Both the position numbers and the translations under genes were made by a program. Positions 27,363 through 35,850 of a stretch of 64,000 bases of DNA are shown one piece after another. Location: positions 1,454,529-1,518,528 of the forward strand of contig NZ_CP157350.1 in the NCBI RefSeq assembly GCF_051045985.1, written 5' to 3'. This DNA is from Scardovia wiggsiae (lineage in GTDB: Bacteria; Actinomycetota; Actinomycetes; Actinomycetales; Bifidobacteriaceae). The notes beneath the pieces were generated by a model. The model was not told the origin of the DNA. It saw only the letters and a list, made by a program, of their open reading frames with translations, and did no database searches. Each line of letters starts with the position of its first letter. The first letter of the stretch is position 1.

Positions 27363-27640
27363 TTACCGCGTACTGCTGCGGACGATAACCGAGGAAGGCG
27401 TGGTGAGGAGCTTCGGTTCAGCGGCATCACCCTGGATGCGTCCCAGAATGCAGCCAACCGCCGTGGGGGCGGTCCAGTCAAGGCGTGAATCCATTGTAGT
27501 GAGAGGGATCTGAAGGTATGCCGATTCCTCGATGTTGTCAAAACCGATCACCTGGACGTCATCAGGGACGCGCAGACCAGAAGCGCGCAAAACAGACAGC
27601 GCGCCGATAGCCAGCTGGTCATTCAGCGCAACAATACTGA
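27363..27640 (-). pseudogene. 3' remnant of a LacI-family regulator
   Basis: The minus strand encodes the last about 90 residues of a LacI-type repressor: VALNDQLAIGALSVLRASGL, then RVPDDVQVIGFDNIEESAYL, ending VIVRSSTR at a natural stop. The DNA-binding and most of the sugar-binding domain are missing; the frame breaks at about 27640, where an IS-like terminal sequence begins. A LacI start lies at 40156-40233 on the same strand, but whether the two come from one gene is unknown. Confidence 0.8.
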
Positions 27641-27650
27641 TGTGGTTTGG

Positions 27651-28750
27651 TTTTTGTTTTTAGTGAATTCTTGCTTTATGTGGGTGAAAGGATATATGAG
27701 GACCATGAGTCACGGAATATGGTATTTCTGAAGAGTTCAAGGTACGTGTGGTAGAGTTTCTTGAAGAGGCAGGCCATAACGCCGGGTCTGAGTCAGAAGC
27801 AGTAAAGATAGTAGCCTCTTGGTTAGCAATAGTTCAGGAGACACTACGCCGGTGGAGTAAAAGCCAGGACGGGCTTGCTGTACCGTCTGTGTCTGCCCGG
27901 CAAGCCCAGGACGAGGTTAAAAGGCTTGCGTAGACAGAATCGAGAGTTGAAGCGTGCGAATGAGATTGTGCAGACGGCGTCAGCTTTTCTGCGTTCTCTA
28001 GGCTCGACCAGAACGGGCGTTAAAAATACAGTTCATAGACGCGTACGCGTCACGGTTTGGTATCGAGCCTATCTGCACAGTATTATCTGCGAGTCTTCCT
28101 GGTGGGTTTATCACTGCCCGCGCTTACTATCAAGCCAAGAAGCGTAGCGTGTCACTGATGCGAGGACGCCATGAAGCGCGTGCACGAGATATTTGAGAGA
28201 TGTGATGCTGATGAGTATATGCGCGCTTGAGGGGCACACGGACAGTATTTCATGAACTAGTCAACCAGGGGTGGATAGTGGGTACAGACCAGGTAGCTCG
28301 CGTGATGCGCGACCTTGGTATCCAGGGTGTGCGTGGGGGTAAACACCCTATCACCCACGACAAGTGTGAAAGGAACAGGAGGCAGGCCTGATCTTGTGAA
28401 CCGTGATTTCACGGCGTATGCACCTCACCGGCTGCACGTGACGGAAATTCACGTATGTCAGACTCACATCTGGGGTTTTCGCGTATAGACGTGTTTGTTA
28501 CACACGTGTTGTCTCGTCGTATTATGATAATACCATGACAGAAAGTGTTCATAGCGCGTATAAAGCCGAGCTTATCCGTATACACAGCCCGTTCCAGACA
28601 GTAAAAGCATTGGAACAAGCAACACTACAATGGGTTTCATGGCCGAATACGAAACGCTTGCACAAGGCACTGGGATATAAAACACCAGCCCAAGTCAAGC
28701 AAGAATCCTACCAAAAACAAAAAACAAGTAAACTAACAATAACAGCATGA
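27651..28750 (+). mobile_element. Degraded IS3-type insertion sequence
   Basis: Plus-strand pieces of an IS3-family transposase survive: EEFKVRVVEFLEEAG and a leucine-zipper-like QNRELKRANEIVQTASAFL of OrfA, then middle fragments with stops, and a C-terminal piece at 28535-28750 (TESVHSAYKAELIRIH, WPNTKRLHKALGYKTP). Several frameshifts and stops make it inactive. Imperfect terminal inverted repeats are visible: TTTTTGTTTTTAGTGAATTC with TTGCTT from 27651, against the reverse complement of 28697-28723. It abuts the truncated lacI fragment on the left. Confidence 0.75.
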
Positions 28751-28811
28751 ACAAAAAACAATCCATATCAATGTATTGTTTTTGTTAAACAAGAAAGAAT
28801 GAGGTAACGAT

Positions 28812-29567
28812 ATGAATAAAACAGAATTACTGTTACAAAGACTAGATGAGATTGGTCAGTCTCTAAAAGATTCGAACCAAGCACTAGCTTTGCTGGCACT
28901 TGGTTCTTGCGGAACAGAAAGAGAACGATTGGATCAGTACTCAGATTTAGACTTCTTTGTTATTGTAAAAGATGGCTACAAGCAGACCTATATCCAAGAC
29001 CTAACCTGGTTAAGTAAGCTAGAACCAATTGCATTTCACTACCAAAATACAGTGGACGGACATAAAGTTCTATTTGAAGATGATGTTTTTTGTGAATTTG
29101 CTGTCTTTGAAGCTCATGAACTAGTAAACATTCCCTTCTCTGAAGGCAAGATTATCTGGAAGGAGGTCGGTTTTGATGAAACAATCTGTCAGCCACAAAG
29201 ACTGCCATCAAAAGAAAATAGAGACCGTGAATGGCTGTTGGGAGAAATTTCATGTAATCTATATTTAGGGCTAGGTCGCTATCAGCGAGGCGAAAAATTA
29301 GCTGCTTATGATTTGATCCAAAACAGATCCGTCAAGCTTTGGACTGAACTAATCAGTTTGGAAACAACTTCTAAATCTAATTTTATAGATATCTTTAATA
29401 CCAACAGACGATTTGAAGAAGGTTATCCAAAGGAAGCCAAGCAATTGCCTCACTTTTTGCAAGGTTACGAACGCATTTCTGAGTCTGCTCAAGCGCTCCT
29501 AGAATATCTGGATAAACACTATTCTCTTAACCCATTTATAAAAGAAAAAATTCGTAATTTATTATAA
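28812..29567 (+). CDS. MNT-type nucleotidyltransferase, possible antibiotic-modifying enzyme
   Basis: Protein of 251 residues with the polymerase-beta-like motif: GSCGTERERLDQYSDLDFFV supplies the GS and the D-x-D metal ligands. This fold includes aminoglycoside and lincosamide nucleotidyltransferases. I cannot place it in a named resistance family, so the substrate is open. The gene is AT-rich and uses AT-ending codons, unlike its neighbours, and looks like a Firmicutes (streptococcal) import. It sits just after an IS3 remnant. GAGGTAACGAT precedes the ATG. No other catalytic defect is seen. Confidence 0.85.
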   Translation: MNKTELLLQRLDEIGQSLKDSNQALALLALGSCGTERERLDQYSDLDFFVIVKDGYKQTYIQDLTWLSKLEPIAFHYQNTVDGHKVLFEDDVFCEFAVFEAHELVNIPFSEGKIIWKEVGFDETICQPQRLPSKENRDREWLLGEISCNLYLGLGRYQRGEKLAAYDLIQNRSVKLWTELISLETTSKSNFIDIFNTNRRFEEGYPKEAKQLPHFLQGYERISESAQALLEYLDKHYSLNPFIKEKIRNLL

Positions 29568-29745
29568 AAAAGACGAAACCGGCAGGTACAGAAAGGGAAG
29601 TGCGAGCTAATTCATCGCAAAAACGCAGGATCCGCCCTGCAAAAGCCTTGTACGATATCTTAGGTTCCGTCATTTTCTATATTGTACCGCGCAAACACAT
29701 AGGCAATACCGCTAAACAAGAGCGGCTTGCTGCTCGTTAGGAGCC

Positions 29746-31047
29746 CTAAGGCAGGGCAATATCCCGCTGCCGGCAGTACTCCACAAGCGACTGAGGATAC
29801 ACCATACGCGCGGTAGCCTGCAGCTCGGCAATACTGCGGGCTCCCAAGAGGGTAAAGATACGGGAAATATGGGAATTCCAGACTTCAATAAACTGTGTAA
29901 GCCGGGCCACAGCATCATCGCTGACTGATATTCCGATTCCGCTATCCCCGCTGGAACCGGAGAGCGTACCGCCACCTTGTACCGTACTCAGGAAAGCCCC
30001 CGACAGCCCAACCGTCTGAGCGCCTAAAGCCAGGTACTTCACTGCGTCAAGCGGATTCCGCACACCGCCGGAAGCAATAATATCCATACCGTCAACGCTC
30101 CGTGCCTCTACAAGCGAGCGCAATGCGGATATCCCCCATCCCTGAAGGTATGAGAAACCCTGACCGAAACAGTAAGTACCTGCGCAGCCGCTATCATCTG
30201 TATTTTCACAACTTTTACCGGCTGCATCCGCAAGGCTTCCTTTTGCCGCCTCACGGATACGGGCATCCTCTATCCTGATAAAATTAGTCCCGCCCTTGCC
30301 TGCGACATCAACGTACCGGACGCCCGCTTCATGCAGGGCAGCAACAGTTTCCCTGCCCATACCGAAACCGACTTCCTTAACGATCACAGGGACGGGGACC
30401 TTTCGCTCGTCCATTGCCGCCGTGATCTCACGGATATTGCCCAGCCAGCCCCGGAAATCGCGCGACCCCTCGGGCATCACTATCTCCTGCGCAGCGTTCA
30501 CATGTATTTGCAGCGCCTGTGCGCCAACAGCATCTACAACAAGCTGGGCTGACTCAGCTGTATGCTCAGCACCCAGATTAGCAATAAACTTTGCCCGGGG
30601 ATTCGCCTCGCGCAGTTCACTATAGTAATCGCGGACTTCAGGCTTCTTGACCAGGATGCTCATTGACCCCAGTGCCATAGCTATCCCTGTCCTGGAAGCA
30701 GCCTGAGCCAGTGCCATATTGATTTTATTCGTTGCCTCCGTACCGCCGGTCATGGCATTGATAAAAAACGGGGACGGCTGTGCAATGCCGGCAACACAGG
30801 TATTGATGTCAACCTCGTCAATAGATGTTTCAGGAAGCGCGCGATGGATGAATTCGCATCCATCAAGTTCCCTGTAGACTTCCTTCTGGTACCCGGCAGG
30901 GTATTCCCGCGCAAATTTCTGTGCAAGGCGGATATGGTCATCTTTACGGCTTGAGATAGTTGCCCGGTCATCCACGATACCGCCCGCCTCAGTATCAGCC
31001 TCTTCAAGATCATCCATTGCCATAAAGCCTTTCGCCTTCCTGCCCAT
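29746..31047 (-). CDS. fni: Type 2 isopentenyl-diphosphate isomerase
   Basis: FMN-dependent isomerase converting isopentenyl diphosphate to dimethylallyl diphosphate, the final mevalonate-pathway step. The TIM-barrel protein of about 433 residues has RKDDHIRLA near the start, FINAMTGGT, ALGSMSI, VIVKEVGFGM, VDVAGKGGTNF and IIASGGVRNPLDAVK, all family blocks. A small extra segment (CENTDDSGCAG) interrupts the middle. The start may be the ATG at 31023, which has GAAAGG nearby, rather than 31047. In related genomes this gene usually directly follows pmk; here about 2.3 kb of foreign DNA intervenes, so it needs its own promoter. Confidence 0.93.
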   Translation of the reverse strand: MGRKAKGFMAMDDLEEADTEAGGIVDDRATISSRKDDHIRLAQKFAREYPAGYQKEVYRELDGCEFIHRALPETSIDEVDINTCVAGIAQPSPFFINAMTGGTEATNKINMALAQAASRTGIAMALGSMSILVKKPEVRDYYSELREANPRAKFIANLGAEHTAESAQLVVDAVGAQALQIHVNAAQEIVMPEGSRDFRGWLGNIREITAAMDERKVPVPVIVKEVGFGMGRETVAALHEAGVRYVDVAGKGGTNFIRIEDARIREAAKGSLADAAGKSCENTDDSGCAGTYCFGQGFSYLQGWGISALRSLVEARSVDGMDIIASGGVRNPLDAVKYLALGAQTVGLSGAFLSTVQGGGTLSGSSGDSGIGISVSDDAVARLTQFIEVWNSHISRIFTLLGARSIAELQATARMVYPQSLVEYCRQRDIALP

Positions 31048-31173
31048 GCTATCCGCACGCCATTACATGTATTGCCGCTGCACCTATTGTACACATACAA
31101 CAGCAATACCCATGAAGCTGGAGGGTCTCAGGTGGCTGCAAATATCAGCAGCCCCTTGCTACCCGTCCACACA

Positions 31174-31371
31174 CTATCTGTTGTGATACCTACTGAACCG
31201 CTTAACAGCAAACCCCAGTACAGCAAAAACGGCAAGAAGGGCTGAGGTTTGGATAACAGCAATTGCCCCGGTACCTGTACGCGAAAGGCTGTCCCGCCCC
31301 ATGCTGTCCCTGCCTTCAGCTGCCCACGCCCGGGCACATTGTTTTTCAGCCTTACGGTATCTGCGTTCCAT
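31174..31371 (-). pseudogene. Remnant of a sortase-anchored protein C-terminus
   Basis: A minus-strand frame ends with LSRTGTGAIAVIQTSALLAV, then FAVLGFAVKRFSRYHNR. This has the form of an LPXTG-class sorting signal: LSRTG, a hydrophobic helix and a basic tail. The upstream part of such a protein is missing, replaced by plus-strand sequence of a foreign HTH gene. It may be the 3' end of a surface-protein gene cut by the insertion, or a chance frame. Confidence 0.4.
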
Positions 31372-31382
31372 AGTCTTATACG

Positions 31383-31550
31383 TTGATTCAGCAAGAGTTG
31401 GCAGATAAGATTAGTGCCCGACAAGAGACCGTTCTCCACTTGGAGAATAATCGATATAACCCATCGATTAAAATAGTACTCAAAATCGTTCGTGTCCTTG
31501 ACATGCCCGTTGAAGATATTTTTCGCTTAAATGAGGAGGTATCATCGTGA
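31383..31550 (+). pseudogene. 5'-truncated XRE-family HTH regulator
   Basis: The plus strand from TTG 31383 reads LIQQELADKISARQETVLHL, then ENNRYNPSIKIVLKIVRVLD and MPVEDIF, the body of a small Cro/CI-type regulator. About 15 N-terminal residues, including helix 1, are missing, so either the gene is truncated or it uses the TTG. Its stop overlaps the GTG start of the next gene (GTGA), a typical regulator-membrane protein pair of Firmicutes. AT-rich. Confidence 0.75.
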
Positions 31551-32146
31551 GAGATTTTATTAAACTAGAAGAGTTTGGTACAAAGGCTCAAAGTATTGCA
31601 CCGATTGGCATTGTCATGTCATTCTTTACCTTAATTTATGCCATCTGGTTTGGTTTTGCTTGGGGATTAGCTGGCTGGCTGATATTTATCATGCTTGCGA
31701 TATTCTGCATGTTCATTGTCAAAATGAGCATAGACAATATTCAGCATTCTAAAAAGTTTCATGCTGTCTCAACAGATGATTCACGAGCGATAGAGAAAAA
31801 GATGAAGATACTTTCAATTATCAGTTATTCTAGTCTATGGTTGGCTGTCATCATTTTGGCACTACTAGGCAAGGTAAAATTCATAATGCCAATCGTCACT
31901 TTGATTATCGGTATTCATTTTCTTCCTCAGGCAAGTATTATGAGTCGAAAAATTGACTATTTTATCGCACCGATTCCCATTACCTTTGCTTTTATCTCTA
32001 TTTGGCTGGCTTTCACCTCAGACTTAAACTGGCAAACTCTTTACGCCATTTCAGGTATTGGTGGTTCAATTGCAACAATCAGCTATGCTGTCTATATGAT
32101 TGTTAGTTATAAGAAATTGGTTCAAAAATATCAAGTAGACTATTAA
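31547..32146 (+). CDS. Small integral membrane protein, Firmicutes-like
   Basis: Protein of 199 residues with about six hydrophobic segments (for example IGIVMSFFTLIYAIWFGFAW, LWLAVIILALLG, IMPIVTLIIGIHFLP). No catalytic motif is seen and I do not recognise a function. It begins with GTG 31547, preceded by GAGGAGG at 31531-31537, and overlaps the stop of the truncated XRE regulator by 4 bases. That pairing suggests the regulator once controlled it. Base composition is much more AT-rich than the surrounding mevalonate genes, indicating transfer. Confidence 0.8.
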   Translation: MRDFIKLEEFGTKAQSIAPIGIVMSFFTLIYAIWFGFAWGLAGWLIFIMLAIFCMFIVKMSIDNIQHSKKFHAVSTDDSRAIEKKMKILSIISYSSLWLAVIILALLGKVKFIMPIVTLIIGIHFLPQASIMSRKIDYFIAPIPITFAFISIWLAFTSDLNWQTLYAISGIGGSIATISYAVYMIVSYKKLVQKYQVDY

Positions 32147-32235
32147 ACGTTTGTACCATTTTTTCAAACCCCAATGATCACCCACCATTACACTCGTTAA
32201 AACAGACAGTTTATCCACTAAACGAGGAGGTATAA

Positions 32236-32427
32236 GTGGTGAAAACTTAAATCTGTATTTACTGTGGTGCTGATCAATTTATTGTTAAGCAACAATTAAA
32301 AAGCTACGCAGGTTTAGTAAAAGAAGAGGCAAAATTCATTTCAGGAGGCATTGCTCTCTACCACGAAATCTGCAAAAACTATGGCACAGTCCATAGAAGT
32401 TTTATGAAAGATGTTAAGAAGTTGTAA
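32236..32427 (+). pseudogene. Small cysteine-containing protein with early stop
   Basis: After GAGGAGG at 32224-32230, GTG 32236 starts V-V-K-T and then hits TAA at 32248. The same frame continues ICIYCGADQFIVKQQLKSYA and ISGGIALYHEICKNYGTVHR to TAA 32425. It looks like a short Firmicutes protein broken by one nonsense change. Function unknown. Confidence 0.5.
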
Positions 32428-32644
32428 GTGACTTGTTTCACATCGTGATTGTTCCTGCACTCAAAAAAATCTATGAACTCAACGTTTTTGCCCATCATAA
32501 AACCTGCTAAATTAGCTCATTGATTTTCAGTATCTGTTATTTTAAAACAAAAGAATATTCAGGAGTTATTCTCTACTAATAACTTACCAAGAATCGAAAC
32601 CAACTCATAAATGAAGAAGATCAAGTAATGAAGCCAACCAGCAA

Positions 32645-33010
32645 ATGATATTTGTTCATAAGCTATTTGAGGGTGCAATCACAAATGAACTTAGACAGGA
32701 TAACCCTTGTAATGGCTTACGTCGCTTACCGCAACAACATAAGGAAATGTCATATTACACATCTGAGCAGTTCAAGCAATTTGATGCACCGTTTACTAGG
32801 GAAGAATATCAATATCAGCTACCGTACCGTCTACTCATGTACACAGGTTTAAGGAATGGCAAGGGAAGAGATTATATTTTCTTTACACTGATGAAGCGTT
32901 TAGGGTATAGCTCCATAAATACTACAATAAATGTGCACTCTCACTTATTTCCAACCCAACAAAAGAAATTGCTGATGCCTTTGATAATTTTTAACAATAA
33001 GGTAAATTAA
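32645..33010 (+). pseudogene. Internally deleted tyrosine integrase
   Basis: The frame shows pieces of a phage/ICE integrase: DNPCNGLRRLPQQHKEM, LPYRLLMYTGLRNG with the first catalytic Arg, then directly KRLGYSSINTTINVHSHLFP with the C-terminal box. The HxxR block between them is missing, and the usual Tyr in this box reads H. The protein must be inactive. AT-rich like the rest of the insert, and a plausible leftover of the element that brought it. Confidence 0.7.
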
Positions 33011-33332
33011 AGCAATAAAAATTTACACATAGGAGCTAACCCCTTGCTACAAAAGGAACCGTAAAAAATCTTATGATAAATTATGCACATACCATATGCG
33101 AGGATATCAATTCTACTCCTCTCGCCAGCCTCCCCACATTTTTTGATGTACATATGCCCGCTCAAATCTATATTTATTAAGAGGGACCTGCAGCACCACA
33201 AAATACACAACCTCGCAGGATCTCGTGGCCCTATAGGCTACGCAAACCGAAAAGTCCAGCGGGCTGGGAGCTTCCTGCAGTACGGGGAAGGCAGATCCCG
33301 GCAGTACTTACTGCACGTTTCCCCTGTCCTGA
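33011..33332. other. Intergenic junction between foreign insert and pmk
   Basis: About 320 bases without a recognisable gene. Composition changes from AT-rich to the local average at roughly 33180, which may mark the right end of the insert. I found no clear direct repeat or attachment site by eye. Confidence 0.4.
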
Positions 33333-34760
33333 TCAGCCGCGCATCACAGTAAAATCAGCAGGGGTTATCTCTGCAGCTTCCCAGCTTTCCTGCACGTCCT
33401 CAATAATATCCCGTGTAAGATCTGCCCCCGCTGCGATACCGCAATCACCACCCCCGGCGCCCGAAACTTTGCCGGCTAAACCGTAACGTTCCGCTATATC
33501 AATAAGTTCTTTCAGGGTATCTGTCTCGATTTTTATGCTGGTTTCCTGAGTGCTGGAAAGCCCTGCGCTGCCATCACTGCTATAGTAATATTTTTCCACC
33601 GCATCTGACAGGCCATGCATCAGCTGCGAAGCATCAGAAATTGCTGCCAGGGCATGCTGTACATCGGCAGTACGGAGGCCGGTGCAGCAGCGCGCAAAAA
33701 TATCTGCACACTGGGCAACACCCCTGCAGTACTTCTCAAAGTCATCGGGGCACACCCGCTTATATGACCCCACTGCCTCTACAAGCTCTGCCGAAGATGC
33801 AGGATCCCCCGTCCAGCCAATAATAAAAGTGATATTTTGTGAAATTGTCAGAGGCCGGATCTGAAGCTTCGACCACTCTGAATTGAGTACGGCTGCAACC
33901 GGAAGATTCGCGTGGTCCTCCAGCCACTGCATATCGGGCCTGACATAATAAACCGGCCTACAGTATGAGCAGCAGGCAACATCGCCGTAAGACCCGTTGT
34001 CCCCCAAAGCAAGAAGGGCCAGCGCAGCCAACTTATAGACCACTAATCCGTTCACAAATGTTTCACGTGAAACAGCGGGATACAGATCTGCATAAAACTC
34101 AAGGATACCTTTAATAACGCCAACAACAGCTGCCCCTGACGAGCCGAGGCCGTATTTCCGCCCGCTGTTTTTATCGTCAAGCTGGGAATCAACAGCAATA
34201 GTGCACGGCTGCAGAGGGATACTTTTCTCGCTGAGGTACTCCAGCGCGACACAGGCTGCAGTTCCTACTTTCGCCATATGCCCCCGGTCGGTATGGGTGC
34301 GGATACTGCTGGAGACCTCTCCGTAAAATGAAGCGCCTTGGATAAACCTGTTTAGCGGGATCCGGCATTCCTCATCGGGAAATAATGACGACGAAATAAC
34401 AGCCTCGGCGGATGCGTTGGCAGATGCAGAAAGGGTGTCACTTCCGCGGGCAAAAGCCTCGCTGCCCCCGCGAACAGAAGCATCAGCCATAGCATCGTCA
34501 CGGCTATCCTCCCTGCCGTAGCTGGTTACAGTACAGCCTCTTACAGTAACTGTAAGGTACCGGTCCACGGGGGCAATAATGGCAGGATACCCGTCAACTA
34601 CCGCATACTCCCCAAGGATGTACAGTTTGCCGGGAACTTTTACTGTCCGGGTATGGGTCGTATAAGAGGCCGTATCTGAAACCGAGCAGGAAGTATAAGG
34701 GCCGGCACCAATAGGAGCAGTGGCGGGCACACCGCCGATCCCAGCCTTATTATTTTCCAT
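33333..34760 (-). CDS. mvaK2: Phosphomevalonate kinase
   Basis: GHMP-family kinase converting mevalonate phosphate to mevalonate diphosphate. It has the N-terminal VPGKLYILGEYAVVDGYPAI, the phosphate-binding loop GLGSSGAAVVGVIKGIL and the C-terminal GKVSGAGGGDCGIA. The product is about 475 residues, longer than most because of a Ser/Ala-rich insert near residues 60-110. ATG 34760 has GGAG at 8 bases and overlaps the mvaD stop by 11 bases; ATG 34778 is also in frame. An exact parS site lies inside the gene, encoding VSRET. It is third in the mvk-mvaD-pmk operon. Confidence 0.93.
   Translation of the reverse strand: MENNKAGIGGVPATAPIGAGPYTSCSVSDTASYTTHTRTVKVPGKLYILGEYAVVDGYPAIIAPVDRYLTVTVRGCTVTSYGREDSRDDAMADASVRGGSEAFARGSDTLSASANASAEAVISSSLFPDEECRIPLNRFIQGASFYGEVSSSIRTHTDRGHMAKVGTAACVALEYLSEKSIPLQPCTIAVDSQLDDKNSGRKYGLGSSGAAVVGVIKGILEFYADLYPAVSRETFVNGLVVYKLAALALLALGDNGSYGDVACCSYCRPVYYVRPDMQWLEDHANLPVAAVLNSEWSKLQIRPLTISQNITFIIGWTGDPASSAELVEAVGSYKRVCPDDFEKYCRGVAQCADIFARCCTGLRTADVQHALAAISDASQLMHGLSDAVEKYYYSSDGSAGLSSTQETSIKIETDTLKELIDIAERYGLAGKVSGAGGGDCGIAAGADLTRDIIEDVQESWEAAEITPADFTVMRG
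34059..34074. promoter_or_regulatory. parS site inside mvaK2
   Basis: TGTTTCACGTGAAACA, the exact consensus ParB-binding palindrome, about 23 kb from parAB. It is read as VSRET within the kinase. Confidence 0.85.
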
Positions 34761-35817
34761 AAAGCCGTCTCCACTCATGTGCCGGGATGCCCTCCGGCGC
34801 AGGCCCGCTCGCTGCGGGGATGACTGCTGCCTGCGGGAAAGCGCTGCGCATATCTGCAGCTACCTGGTCCATATGGCTCCTGGGGCAGAGGACAGTCACA
34901 TTAGGTCCGGCATCCATTGTGAAATAACAGGGTATCCCCTGCTCACGAAGAGACCAGATATGTTCGATCACTTTCCAGCTCTCAGCAGTCATATATGTCA
35001 GAGGGGGATCGGCAGCAAACATCACAGCATGGAATTTCATTACATTGGCCTCCATAGCCTTGCCGATTTTGTCGATATCCCGCTCACGGATGCCTTCTTC
35101 GACCAGTTTAAGGTCAGCCTCGGAAGCCTCACGCCACAAGGGATAAAAAGCTGAAGTATTCATCGTATGCGCCATACCTGAACGGCTCCCTGTTTTTTTC
35201 TGTTTAGTGCTGAGCGCAATAATAACAGCACCAACATCCCACTGGGCATCATCTACCTGGACCGCATACGAATCATCATCCCCGGTACCATACCTCCACT
35301 TGACGAACCCGCCAAATATACTGCGCAATGCTGAACCGGAACCGCGCCGTGCAAAAGTAGATAACTGACAATCGCTTATGCCGTACAGGCCGTACAGGTC
35401 ACGCAAAGCCCACGCAAGCGCGGCGAAAGCTGACGCTGAGCTTGCCATACCTGCCGCTGTTGGTACATGGTTATGGCTTTCTACGCGCACAGTCCTGGTA
35501 TATAAACTGGTGCAATCCCTACCGGATACTTCACTGCCAGTAGTGCTGCCCGCTTTACCATGCTTGCTCATGTATTGCCGGAACAGGCCAATAAATGCGC
35601 GGACACGTTCAAGCGGGGTGCCTCCCTGCTCAGCACCGTCAAGGATAAACTGGTCTTCAGTGCCGTCAATAAAAGAAACCGCCGTGTCTGTATATAACGG
35701 ATCAAGCGTCAGCGACAGGCTTTCGCTTGTAGGAAGGATAAGCGAAGTATCGCGCTTGCCCCAGTACTTGATAAGCGCAATATTGGCATGGGCGCGCGCA
35801 GCAGCAAAATCTGTCAT
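34750..35817 (-). CDS. mvaD: Diphosphomevalonate decarboxylase
   Basis: GHMP-family enzyme making isopentenyl diphosphate from mevalonate diphosphate with ATP. Diagnostic blocks are ARAHANIALIKYWGKRD at the N-terminus, HNVPTAAGMASSASAFAALA-type sequence (here NHVPTAAGMASSASAFAALA) and YFTMDAGPNVTVL. The product is about 355 residues. I prefer ATG 35817 (MTDFAAARAHAN) over the GTG at 35832 because the family starts there. It overlaps pmk and is separated from mvk by a short gap. Confidence 0.95.
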   Translation of the reverse strand: MTDFAAARAHANIALIKYWGKRDTSLILPTSESLSLTLDPLYTDTAVSFIDGTEDQFILDGAEQGGTPLERVRAFIGLFRQYMSKHGKAGSTTGSEVSGRDCTSLYTRTVRVESHNHVPTAAGMASSASAFAALAWALRDLYGLYGISDCQLSTFARRGSGSALRSIFGGFVKWRYGTGDDDSYAVQVDDAQWDVGAVIIALSTKQKKTGSRSGMAHTMNTSAFYPLWREASEADLKLVEEGIRERDIDKIGKAMEANVMKFHAVMFAADPPLTYMTAESWKVIEHIWSLREQGIPCYFTMDAGPNVTVLCPRSHMDQVAADMRSAFPQAAVIPAASGPAPEGIPAHEWRRLYGK

Positions 35818-35850
35818 TTCAGCCCCGATCACTTTTCCGTTGATACACTC

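Noticed and set aside
27326..27541. Second minus-strand frame over the lacI remnant
   Set aside because: Out of frame with the clear LacI C-terminal sequence.
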